DNA of 45,820 nt from JAKIYB01 sp964590255 (GTDB lineage: Bacteria > Armatimonadota > Hebobacteria > CAIYQO01). Where the stretch lies: assembly GCA_964590255.1 (NCBI GenBank), contig CAZPYA010000035.1:1-45820 (forward strand), written 5' to 3'. Positions 1 through 8,330 of the stretch are shown here, one piece after another (position 1 is the first letter of the stretch; every line of letters starts with the position of its first letter). A program made the position numbers and the translations under genes. The notes beneath the pieces were generated by a model. It saw only the letters and a program-made list of their open reading frames with translations, had not been told where the DNA came from and made no database searches.

Positions 1-807
<807 letters not shown>

Positions 808-844
808 CGCTGTACCTCCTTCTGCGTCCTGCCATATTGCCTAA

Positions 845-904
845 TCGTGCGGATTACAAATCCGCGCTCCCAGTATCGTGCGGATGAGACATCCGCGGTC
901 CCAG
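845..904. repeat. two tandem copies of a short hairpin repeat (CTCCCAG family)
   Basis: Two near-identical units, 845-873 and 876-904, each read TCGTGCGGAT, a short loop, ATCCGCG, then CTCCCAG or GTCCCAG. Each has a perfect 6-bp stem (CGGATT-ACA-AATCCG and CGGATG-AGA-CATCCG). The second unit abuts the rsmI stop codon, so the pair lies in the rsmI-clpB spacer and would be transcribed. A related unit abuts the pyrD stop at 27751-27778. Confidence 0.75.
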
Positions 905-1636
905 TCAGTCCTCATCATCTTCGTCGTCGTGGCGGGCAAACTTCGGGTTGCTGCCCGCGATGACCACCACCACTTCGCCCTTGATTTTCTTGTCGGCGAA
1001 TTGCGCCGCCAGTTCCGAGAGGTAGCCGTGATGCACCTCTTCGTAGATTTTCGTCAACTCGATACACACCGCGGCGCGGCGGTCGCCCAGCGCTTCCAGC
1101 GCCGCCGCCAGCAGCGCGCCTACCCGGTGCGGCGACTCGTAATAAATCGTCGTGTGCGGCAGGTCGCGGTCCAACTCCAGGAAGGTGCGCCGCTTGCCCG
1201 GCTTGCGCGGCGGAAAGCCCTTGAACGTGAACGACGCGGTGGAGAGGCCCGACGCCAGCAGCGCCACCGGCAGCGCCGATGCCCCCGGAATCACCTCTAC
1301 CCGGTAGCCCGCCTCGATGGCACGGCTGACGATGACGTAGCCCGGGTCGCTGATGCCCGGATAGCCCGCGTTGGAGGCCAGCCCCACCGTCTGCCCCGCC
1401 GCCAGCAGGCCGAGAATACGCTCTGCCGCCGACGCTTCGTTATGCTCGTGGTAGGCAAACATCGTGCGCGGCCGCGGAATCTCGTACCGCTCGTAAATGA
1501 TGCGCGTATGCCGCGTATCCTCGCACGCCAGCGCGTCCACCTCGCCCAACACCCGCTTTGCCCGGTAGGTCAAATCCTCCAGGTTGCCAATCGGCGTCGC
1601 AATCACCAGTAATGTCCCCGCCGTGCCTTCTGCCAT
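905..1636 (-). CDS. rsmI: 16S rRNA (cytidine-2'-O)-methyltransferase RsmI
   Basis: RsmI methylates the ribose of C1402 of 16S rRNA (E. coli numbering) using SAM. The protein starts GTLLVIATPIGNLEDLTYRA and contains LACEDTRHTR, the GLASNAGYPGISDPG SAM-binding loop, the PGASALPVALLASGL motif and FKGFPPRK, all hallmarks of the tetrapyrrole-methylase fold. Three ATG codons lie in a row (1642, 1639, 1636). GAAGGA at 1648-1643 has proper 6-nt spacing only to the third, so a 243-aa product is chosen. That is shorter than the usual 270-290 aa: the C-terminal helical domain is missing and the protein ends in an acidic tail (HDDEDDED). Its position between hspR and clpB suggests cotranscription with the chaperones. 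Confidence 0.93.
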   Translation of the reverse strand: MAEGTAGTLLVIATPIGNLEDLTYRAKRVLGEVDALACEDTRHTRIIYERYEIPRPRTMFAYHEHNEASAAERILGLLAAGQTVGLASNAGYPGISDPGYVIVSRAIEAGYRVEVIPGASALPVALLASGLSTASFTFKGFPPRKPGKRRTFLELDRDLPHTTIYYESPHRVGALLAAALEALGDRRAAVCIELTKIYEEVHHGYLSELAAQFADKKIKGEVVVVIAGSNPKFARHDDEDDED

Positions 1637-1651
1637 CATCATTCCTTCTCA

Positions 1652-1692
1652 TCTCCCCTTCCTTCACAGGGGAGGGGTTGGGGGAGGGGTCG
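1652..1692. repeat. G/C-tract intergenic repeat (CTCCCC...GGGGAGGGG family)
   Basis: The hspR-rsmI spacer consists almost entirely of an imperfect inverted repeat: CTCCCCTTCC, a short loop, GGGGAGGGG, then TTGGGGGAGGGGTCGCG. The same GGGGAGGGG/CCCCTCNCCC theme recurs at 13929-14038, 33033-33166, 34977-35030, 40681-40720 and 44632-44670. Confidence 0.6.
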
Positions 1693-1694
1693 CG

Positions 1695-2030
1695 TCACCA
1701 CTCCTGCGTGATCCGCTTCAGCCGGCGCTTCGCCTGCGCGCGTACCCGCTCCACCTCAACCTGCAGCTCTTCGATGCGGTCGAGTAGTTTCAAAATGACG
1801 TCGATGCCCGCCAGGTTCACGCCCAGATCGTTCTTCAACCGCTGAATCTGCCGCAGCCGCTCGATATCCGCCTCGGAGAACATGCGGATCTGCCCGCGCC
1901 GCTGCGGACGGATCAGCCCCAGCCGCTCATACAGCCGCAGCGTCTGCGGGTGTATGGCCATCATCTCCGCGATGATGCTGATGGTAAAGCGCGGTTCGCG
2001 CCCGCCCGGCCATTTCTCATGTTCGGTCAT
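1695..2030 (-). CDS. hspR: heat-shock repressor HspR (MerR family)
   Basis: HspR is a MerR-type repressor that binds HAIR operators (CTTGAGT-N7-ACTCAAG), usually assisted by DnaK, and shuts off chaperone genes under normal conditions. This 111-aa protein has the MerR winged-helix region (FTISIIAEMMAIHPQTLRLYERLGLIRPQRR, written here only in part: IHPQTLRLYERLGLI) and a coiled-coil end (LLDRIEELQVEVERVRAQ). ATG at 2030 is preceded by GAAGGAG (2044-2038) with 7-nt spacing. It lies 22 nt after dnaJ in the same transcription unit. A good HAIR operator is visible at 5239-5259 upstream of dnaK, which supports the assignment and implies autoregulation of the operon. Confidence 0.92.
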   Translation of the reverse strand: MTEHEKWPGGREPRFTISIIAEMMAIHPQTLRLYERLGLIRPQRRGQIRMFSEADIERLRQIQRLKNDLGVNLAGIDVILKLLDRIEELQVEVERVRAQAKRRLKRITQEW

Positions 2031-2052
2031 CACTCGTCTCCTTCTGCGGCGG

Positions 2053-3084
2053 TCACCCGCGCGAGGTGTCCTGCCGCAGTTGCGCCAATTCTTCTATCAG
2101 CTCACGCTCGCGCGCCGTCAAATCCTTCGGCACGGCGATGCGGATTCTCACATATAAGTCGCCAAACCCCTCGCCGCGCAGCAGCGGCATGCCTTTACCA
2201 CGCAGGCGCAGCATCTGCCCCGACGACGTGCCCCCCGGCACCCGCGCGGTGAGCGTGCTGCCGTCCAGCGCCATCACCGCCGCCTCGCCGCCCAGCGCCG
2301 CCTCCGGGAAGGAGACCGTCGCCTCGGTGTAGAGATCGTCGCCCTTGCGCTCGAAGCGCGGATGAGGCCGGATGCGCGGGATCAGGTACAGGTCGCCCGC
2401 AGGGCCGCCGGCCGCGCCGGCGCCGCCCTGGCCGGACACGCGCACCTTCGCGCCATCCGCAACGCCCTTCGGAATCTTCACGGTGATTGTCCTGGGCCGC
2501 TCCACCGCCCCCGCGCCGCCGCAAGCGCCGCACACCTTGTTCTGCACCATTCCCCGCCCGTGGCATGCCGGACAAGATTCCCGCGCCACCAGCGTCACCG
2601 CGCGCTCGGTGCCGTGATACGCCTCCTCCAGCGAAATTTCCACCTCGTGCTGCAGATCCTCGCCACGGGTAGCCGGCCGCGTCCCGCCGCGCCCGCGCCC
2701 CATGAACCCGCCCAGCAGATCGCCCAGGTCGAAGCCGCCGCCGCGCATATCCTCCGCGCCGCTGAACATCTGCTGCCAGTCCGTGCCGCCCGGCCCCGCG
2801 CCCGCGCCGGGCCCGGGTCCGTAGCCGCCACCGAAGGGATGCTCGCCGGCATGCTTCCACCCTTCGCCCAGGTGGCCGAACTTGTCGTATTTCTTTCGCA
2901 TCGCGGCGTCGCCCAGCACCTCATACGCCTCCGCGATTTCTTTGAACCGCGACTCCGCCGCCTTGTCTCCCGGGTTCACGTCGGGGTGGTACTTACGCGC
3001 CAGCTTGCGGTACGCGGACTTGATCTCCTTCTCGGAAGCCGACCGCGCCACGCCCAATATGGTGTAATAATCCTTAGCTGGCAT
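2053..3084 (-). CDS. dnaJ: DnaJ/CbpA-type co-chaperone with a reduced zinc domain
   Basis: This protein stimulates DnaK ATPase and delivers substrates. The J domain is at residues 1-70 (YYTILGV, HPD at 33-35), followed by a Gly/Phe-rich linker (GGGYGPGPGAGAGPGG) and a C-terminal substrate-binding domain (PRTITVKIPKGV, KGDDLYTEATVSFPEAALGG, GKGMPLLRG). Between them only two zinc motifs are present (CPACHGRG and CGACGGAG, about residues 170-192). Canonical type-I DnaJ has four, so this protein can build one zinc site at most and is intermediate between DnaJ and CbpA. An upstream TTG in frame is possible, but the ATG at 3084 gives the expected MPAKDYY start. It lies 175 nt after dnaK and just before hspR. 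Confidence 0.9.
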   Translation of the reverse strand: MPAKDYYTILGVARSASEKEIKSAYRKLARKYHPDVNPGDKAAESRFKEIAEAYEVLGDAAMRKKYDKFGHLGEGWKHAGEHPFGGGYGPGPGAGAGPGGTDWQQMFSGAEDMRGGGFDLGDLLGGFMGRGRGGTRPATRGEDLQHEVEISLEEAYHGTERAVTLVARESCPACHGRGMVQNKVCGACGGAGAVERPRTITVKIPKGVADGAKVRVSGQGGAGAAGGPAGDLYLIPRIRPHPRFERKGDDLYTEATVSFPEAALGGEAAVMALDGSTLTARVPGGTSSGQMLRLRGKGMPLLRGEGFGDLYVRIRIAVPKDLTARERELIEELAQLRQDTSRG

Positions 3085-3169
3085 ACGCCCCCCCAATATG
3101 GGATGTGCGATGTCGGATGTCGGAATATGACATCCGACTCATCCGACCATTATTTAACATCCAAAATCA

Positions 3170-3197
3170 GACGCGGCCGGCTTGCGCCGGCCGCGTC
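3170..3197 (-). terminator. strong hairpin between dnaK and dnaJ (attenuator-like)
   Basis: A perfect 12-bp GC-rich stem (GACGCGGCCGGC with GCCGGCCGCGTC) closes a 4-nt loop. On the minus strand it is followed by TGATTTTGG, a weak U-tract. It would stop or slow part of the transcripts after dnaK, or protect the 3' end, giving more DnaK than DnaJ/HspR. Confidence 0.6.
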
Positions 3198-3259
3198 GTG
3201 TTCTCAATCCACCGTCAATTCAGCCGGTTCGCATTGTGCACTTTACAATTCCTCAGGGG

Positions 3260-5167
3260 TTATTGCCCCTCTTTATACTCCGCGTCGATAACGTCGTCGC
3301 CGCCCGGTTGCTGTGCGCCGCCGGCCTGGGGGCCGGCTTCCGCGCCTGGTCCGGGCTGCTGCGCGCCGCCGGTGGCCTCATATAGCCGCTGCGACACGCG
3401 CATCATCTTATCCTGCAGTTCCTGCATGGCGGCGCGAATGGCGGCCACGTCCTCGCCGACCATCAGGTCGCGCACCTGCTTCACGCTCGCTTCCAGTTCG
3501 CTCTTCTCGTCCGCCTGCAGCTTGTCGCCCAGCTCGGTGATCTGCTTCTCCACCTGGTAGGCGATGCTGTCGGCGGCGTTGCGCGCCTCCGCGATCTCTT
3601 TCAGGCGCCGGTCTTCGTCGGCGTGGCTCTGCGCCTCGTTCACCATGCGCTCCACTTCCGAGCGATCCAGCGTACCCGCGCCGGTGATGGTGATGCTCTG
3701 CTCAATGCTGGTGGCCTGGTCCTTCGCCCGCACATGCACGATGCCGTTTACGTCGATGTCGAAGGTCACGTCGATCTTCGGCACGCCGCGCGGCGACGGC
3801 GGGATGCCCGTCAGGTCGAACTGCCCGAGCAGCCGGTTTTCGCGCGCCATCTCGCGCTCGCCCTGGAAGACGACGATGGTCACCGCCGGCTGGAAGTCCG
3901 CATAGGTGGTGAACGTCTCGGTTTTGCTGGTCGGAATCGTCGTGTTGCGCTGGATGAGGCGGGTGAAGATGCCCCCCGCGGTCTCGATGCCCAGCGACAG
4001 CGGCGTCACGTCCAGCAGCACGATGTCGGTGCGCTCGCCCGCCAGCACGGAGGCCTGGATCGCCGCGCCCACCGCCACCACTTCGTCGGGGTTCACCCCG
4101 CGGTGCGGCTCTTTGCCCGCCAGCTTGCGCGCCAGTTCCACCACCATCGGCATGCGCGTGGATCCGCCCACCATGATCACTTCATCCAGGCTGCTCGCTT
4201 GCAGGCCGGCGTCCTTCAGCGCGCTGTTAAACGGGCCCACCATGCGCTCGACCAGGTCGCGCGTGAGGTCTTCGAACTTCGCGCGGGTCAGCGTCATATC
4301 CAGGTGCTTCGGGCCGTTCTGGTCGGCGGTGATGAACGGCAGGTTGATGGTCGTCTGCACCACGCTGGACAGCTCGATCTTCGCCTTCTCCGCCGCCTCG
4401 CGCAGGCGCTGTAGCGCCTGGCGGTCTTTGCGCAGGTCGATGCCCTGCTCGCGCTGGAACTCCTCCGCCATCCACTTCACGATGCGCTCGTCCCAGTCGT
4501 CGCCGCCCAGGTGGGTGTCGCCGTTCGTCGACTTCACTTCAAAGACCCCGTCGCCGACTTCCAGCACGGAGACGTCGAAGGTGCCGCCGCCCAGGTCCCA
4601 CACCAGCACGGTTTCGTCTTTCTTCTTATCGAGCCCGTAGGCCAGCGACGCCGCCGTCGGCTCGTTGATGATGCGCAGCACTTTCAGGCCGGCGATCTCG
4701 CCCGCCGTCTTCGTCGCGTTGCGCTGCGCGTCATTGAAATACGCCGGCACGGTGATGACCGCCGAATCCACCGACTGCCCCAGGTACGTTTCCGCGTCCG
4801 CCTTCAGCTTCTGCAGGACCATCGCGGAGATTTCTTCCGGGGTATACTGCTTGCCCTGGATATCCACCACCGCGAGATTGCCGGTGCCCGTCGTCACCTG
4901 ATATGGCACGATGGCGCGCTCGGAGGACACTTCGTCATACCGGCGGCCCACAAAGCGCTTGATCGAAAAGACCGTGTTCTCCGGGTTGATGGTAGCCTGG
5001 CGCTTGGCCGGCTGCCCAACCAACCGCTCTCCGGCTTTCGTAAATGCGACGACCGACGGCGTTAAACGACTGCCTTCCGCATTGGTGATGACGGTCGGCT
5101 CGCCGCCTTCCATCACCGCCACGACGGAGTTGGTGGTGCCCAAGTCGATACCGATGACCTTTGCCAT
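3260..5167 (-). CDS. dnaK: chaperone Hsp70 DnaK
   Basis: ATP-dependent cytoplasmic Hsp70 chaperone, 635 aa, full length. It begins MAKVIGIDLGTTNSVVAVME with phosphate loop 1. DLGGGTFDVSVLEVGDG (phosphate loop 2), VGGSTRMPMV (adenosine motif), the linker region VLLDVTPLSLGIET and the C-terminal DVIDAEYKE tail are all present. It is the first gene of the minus-strand operon dnaK-dnaJ-hspR-rsmI-clpB; no grpE lies between dnaK and dnaJ, unlike in many HspR-regulated operons. The ATG at 5167 has GGGAGGT upstream, and the predicted leader is about 55 nt from the promoter at 5230-5258. Regulation by HspR is inferred from the operator overlapping that promoter. Confidence 0.98.
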   Translation of the reverse strand: MAKVIGIDLGTTNSVVAVMEGGEPTVITNAEGSRLTPSVVAFTKAGERLVGQPAKRQATINPENTVFSIKRFVGRRYDEVSSERAIVPYQVTTGTGNLAVVDIQGKQYTPEEISAMVLQKLKADAETYLGQSVDSAVITVPAYFNDAQRNATKTAGEIAGLKVLRIINEPTAASLAYGLDKKKDETVLVWDLGGGTFDVSVLEVGDGVFEVKSTNGDTHLGGDDWDERIVKWMAEEFQREQGIDLRKDRQALQRLREAAEKAKIELSSVVQTTINLPFITADQNGPKHLDMTLTRAKFEDLTRDLVERMVGPFNSALKDAGLQASSLDEVIMVGGSTRMPMVVELARKLAGKEPHRGVNPDEVVAVGAAIQASVLAGERTDIVLLDVTPLSLGIETAGGIFTRLIQRNTTIPTSKTETFTTYADFQPAVTIVVFQGEREMARENRLLGQFDLTGIPPSPRGVPKIDVTFDIDVNGIVHVRAKDQATSIEQSITITGAGTLDRSEVERMVNEAQSHADEDRRLKEIAEARNAADSIAYQVEKQITELGDKLQADEKSELEASVKQVRDLMVGEDVAAIRAAMQELQDKMMRVSQRLYEATGGAQQPGPGAEAGPQAGGAQQPGGDDVIDAEYKEGQ

Positions 5168-5229
5168 GTCCTCATACCTCCCGGGGTGGCGGTTCCTGCT
5201 TCGCCCACCAACCCCAATATGCTATGCGC

Positions 5230-5258
5230 ATCATAAGACTTGAGTCATTCCTTGTCAA
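5230..5258 (-). promoter_or_regulatory. sigma-70 promoter of dnaK
   Basis: On the minus strand a perfect -35 TTGACA (5258-5253), a 17-nt spacer and -10 TATGAT (5235-5230) are visible. The expected start of transcription is near 5223, about 55 nt before the dnaK ATG. Confidence 0.85.
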
Positions 5259-5259
5259 G
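5239..5259. promoter_or_regulatory. HAIR operator for HspR
   Basis: The sequence CTTGAGT, 7 nt, TGTCAAG matches the HAIR consensus CTTGAGT-N7-ACTCAAG in 12 of 14 half-site positions with the exact spacing. It covers the -35 hexamer and most of the spacer of the dnaK promoter, so bound HspR would exclude RNA polymerase. The gene for HspR is in the same operon. Confidence 0.85.
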
Positions 5260-5392
5260 TACCATGCGCGATAAAACTCAACAAATTGTAAAAGATGTCC
5301 ATGCATGTCCCGTATGGTGAGGTGGATTGACGACAGTGGTGGGGAGCCGGGGCAACCCGACACAAGCGCTCTACCGTGTCTCATGATATGGA

Positions 5393-5640
5393 GGGCGAGA
5401 CTTAGTCGAGTCGCGAATACGCACAAAGCTGTCTCTGAAAGCGATACCTGTCCCTACGCGCGCCCTCATCCCCGCCCCTGCTCCCAATACTGGGAGAAGG
5501 GAGCTATATGAGATCACAGAACACGGTAACGACAACTGATCACTCCCCTCTCCCAAGCTTGGGAGAGGGGGCGGGGGTGAGGGCCGCGCGGCAGGGCCGG
5601 CATTGCTTTTTAATAGGCCTTTGCGCGTGGTCGCGTCCTG
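5393..5640. repeat. foldback (paired inverted) repeat element, copy 1
   Basis: The left arm (about 5393-5503) reads GGGCGAGACT, GTCGAGTCGCGAATACGC, then a C-rich part ending in CTCCCAATACTGGGAG. After a spacer of about 40 nt the right arm (about 5540-5640) runs in the opposite direction (CTCCCCTCTCCCAAGCTTGG, GTGAGGGCCGCGCGG, GGGCCGG, TTTGCGCGTGGTCGCG). The same arm-spacer-arm layout recurs at 14107-14353, again just upstream of a carbohydrate gene. An open reading frame can be drawn through it into the GH2 gene, but it is repeat sequence. No target-site duplication is evident. Confidence 0.65.
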
Positions 5641-5717
5641 CAAGCCAGAAAAATCAGCAGGGAAACCCCGCCCCCGCCGCGAATACATACGCAACCCAAT
5701 CACACGAGGTATTCCGC

Positions 5718-8240
5718 ATGACTGGCACGCTCTCCCTGAACGGCACCTGGTCCCTGTATCACGCCGAAGGCGCGCACCGCATCGTCCCCGGACACTTCAC
5801 CGCGGAAACGCTGCAGGGTTGCCGTCCGCTGGCCGCGGCGGTGCCCGCGCCCATCCACCAGGTATTGCTCGATGCCGAGGTGCTGGATGATCTGAATATC
5901 GGGTTGAATTCACTGAAGGCGCGCTGGGTGGAGGAATCGTTCTGGATTTACCGCCATGCCTTCACCGCGCCGGATACCGCGCTGGCGGGGCCGGCGTGGC
6001 TTACCTTCGCGCGGCTGGAGCTGAACGCGACGATCTACCTTAATGGCGCGGAGATCGGTACGCATGCCAACGCCCACCGCCCGGCGACCTTCGACTTAAC
6101 GGGGAAGCTGCGCGCGGGGGGGAACCTGCTGGTGGTGGTCATCGAAAGCGGACTCTTCGCCAACGCCGACCAACCGAGCAAGGACTACCACGTCGGCGAG
6201 CAAGGCTGGCTGACGAAACGTAACTGGCGCCGCGCCCCGCAATATCAGTCCGGCTGGGACTGGCACCCGCGCCTCATCAACGTCGGCATCCTCGGCGACG
6301 TGACGCTGGAATGGCGCCCTGCCCGCGTCAGCCAGGCGACCGTCTACGCCGTGCCCGCCGCCGACCTGTCCTCCGCCGTCGTCACCGCGCGCCTCTCCGT
6401 GGAGAATGGCACGGGTGAGTCCATTAGTGGGATATTGCGCGCGCGCGTGCTGGAGACGGGGCAGGAAGTGACCGTGCCGGTGACGCTGACCCCTGGTGAC
6501 AACCGCCCCGAGGCGGCCATCACCCTCGATAACCCAAACCTCTGGTGGCCGATTGGCCACGGCAACCCCTTCCGCTACACCGTAGAGCTGTCGCTGGAAG
6601 CGGGCGGCGAAACGCAGACGATTACCCGCAAGGTGGGCGTGCGCCGTGTGGAGATGGACCAGTCGCCCCACCCCGTCGAGGGCCGCTACTGCATCCTGAA
6701 GATCAACAACCGCCCGGTCTTCTGCAAGGGCGGCAACTGGGTACCGGCGGACATGCTCTACAGCGCCGTCACCGCCGACCGCTACGCCGCGCTGGTGCAA
6801 CTCGCGCTCGACGCCAACTTCAACACCCTGCGCATCTGGGGCGGCGCCGAATACACCCCCCACGCGCTGCTCGACATCTGCGACGAGCGCGGCATGCTGG
6901 TGTGGCACGACTTCGCCTTCGCTTGCGCCCAGTACCCCGCCCACGACGCCACCTTCGCCGCCGAGGTATGCCGCGAGCTGACCTACATCACGCGCGAGTT
7001 GGCGCACCACCCCTCACTGGTGGTCTGGTGCGGTAATAACGAGATCGAGTGGGGCGACTGGGGCTGGGGCTATGACCACAGCACCCCCGCCCACCCGCAC
7101 TACGTCATTTTCCACCGTGACATCCCGCGCACCCTGGCCGTGGAAGACCCCGCCACGCTGCACTGGGTTAGCTCGCCCTGGTCGCCCGACTACAAACAAC
7201 CCAACGACCCCACCATGGGCGACCAGCACCCGTGGACCGTCTCCATGGAAGCGGGCGCCGCGGATTTCTGGAAATACCGGACGAATATCGACCGCTTCCC
7301 CAACGAAGGCGGCGTACTCGGCATGTCGTCGCCCGCCACGCTGAAGCAGTTCCTGCCGGAATCCGAGCGCGCGCTTTTCTCCATGAGCTGGAACCACCAC
7401 GACAACCCCTTCGCCATCCACGACAGCACGCCCGGCGAATTGGGGCACGCCTACAAGACCGTGCAGATGTGGACGGGGCTCGATCCGCTGGCGATGGACT
7501 GGGAGGATTACGCTTTCGTCAGCGCGCTGTTGCACGCCGAAGGCCTGTATGAATACATCAGCAACTACCGCCGCCGCATGTATGACTCCGCCTCCGCCAT
7601 CTTCTGGATGTACAACGATTCCTGGCCTGTCACCCACGGCTGGACCATCGTCGACTACTACCTGCGCAAAAAGCTCGCGTTCCACCCGGTGCGCCGCGCC
7701 TTCCAGCCCGTCACCGTGGTGGTAGCCGACAATGGCGCCGTCGTCACCGTCTACGGCGTCAACGACACCCCGCAACCGTGGAGCGGCACGCTGCGCTGCG
7801 GCCTCTTCACCCTCGACGGCCGCCTGCAGGACGGACGCCAGGACGTGACCCTCCCGGCAAACGCCAGCACGCCGCTGGCCATCATCTCTCGCGAGCAGTG
7901 GCAGGCCCTCGGCTTCACCCGCGCCGGCGCCTTCGCCGTATTGGAAGAGGCTGGCCGCGTCATCGCCCAGCACCGCCTCTTCCAGGAGCGTTTCAAAGAC
8001 CTGGAGTTCGCCGCGCCGGCCATCGCGCTGTCCGTGCAAGGCGATCAACTCACGCTCACCGCCAACGCCTTCGCCTGGGGCGTCTGCCTCGACCTCGACG
8101 GCGAACGCCCCCTCGCCGACAACTGCCTCGACCTCATCCCCGGCATCCCGTATACCATCCCCTGGCCCGCCGCCCTCGGCGAACCGAAGATCCTCAAAAT
8201 CGGGAATGAGCATGCGGTGGCGAAGCCGGCGCGCGCGTAG
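5718..8240 (+). CDS. GH2 family glycoside hydrolase, beta-mannosidase-like
   Basis: Predicted to release mannose residues from the non-reducing ends of beta-mannosides. The 840-aa length fits GH2 beta-mannosidases. The N-terminal sugar-binding domain (LSLNGTWSLYHAEG, YLNGAEIGTHANAHRP) is followed by immunoglobulin-like domains and the TIM barrel (FCKGGNWVPADMLY, FNTLRIWGGAEY). The acid/base Glu is E442 in VWCGNNEIEW and the likely nucleophile is E530 in RFPNEGG. No signal peptide is seen, so action on imported oligosaccharides in the cytoplasm is inferred. ATG at 5718 is preferred because GAGGT (5706-5710) precedes it and the domain begins there; longer forms read into the upstream repeat. 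Exact sugar specificity is not certain. Confidence 0.88.
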   Translation: MTGTLSLNGTWSLYHAEGAHRIVPGHFTAETLQGCRPLAAAVPAPIHQVLLDAEVLDDLNIGLNSLKARWVEESFWIYRHAFTAPDTALAGPAWLTFARLELNATIYLNGAEIGTHANAHRPATFDLTGKLRAGGNLLVVVIESGLFANADQPSKDYHVGEQGWLTKRNWRRAPQYQSGWDWHPRLINVGILGDVTLEWRPARVSQATVYAVPAADLSSAVVTARLSVENGTGESISGILRARVLETGQEVTVPVTLTPGDNRPEAAITLDNPNLWWPIGHGNPFRYTVELSLEAGGETQTITRKVGVRRVEMDQSPHPVEGRYCILKINNRPVFCKGGNWVPADMLYSAVTADRYAALVQLALDANFNTLRIWGGAEYTPHALLDICDERGMLVWHDFAFACAQYPAHDATFAAEVCRELTYITRELAHHPSLVVWCGNNEIEWGDWGWGYDHSTPAHPHYVIFHRDIPRTLAVEDPATLHWVSSPWSPDYKQPNDPTMGDQHPWTVSMEAGAADFWKYRTNIDRFPNEGGVLGMSSPATLKQFLPESERALFSMSWNHHDNPFAIHDSTPGELGHAYKTVQMWTGLDPLAMDWEDYAFVSALLHAEGLYEYISNYRRRMYDSASAIFWMYNDSWPVTHGWTIVDYYLRKKLAFHPVRRAFQPVTVVVADNGAVVTVYGVNDTPQPWSGTLRCGLFTLDGRLQDGRQDVTLPANASTPLAIISREQWQALGFTRAGAFAVLEEAGRVIAQHRLFQERFKDLEFAAPAIALSVQGDQLTLTANAFAWGVCLDLDGERPLADNCLDLIPGIPYTIPWPAALGEPKILKIGNEHAVAKPARA

Positions 8241-8330
8241 AAGAACAGGGAAGTAAGAAGAGCAGCGAGTCTGGAAGCCGACGCGAGTCGCGCACCGGAT
8301 GTATAAGGACGAATAGGTTGTTATTAACAA

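Noticed and set aside
5508..5717. A 70-codon N-terminal extension of the GH2 protein
   Set aside because: It is translated foldback repeat; a good ribosome-binding site and the true domain start support ATG 5718.
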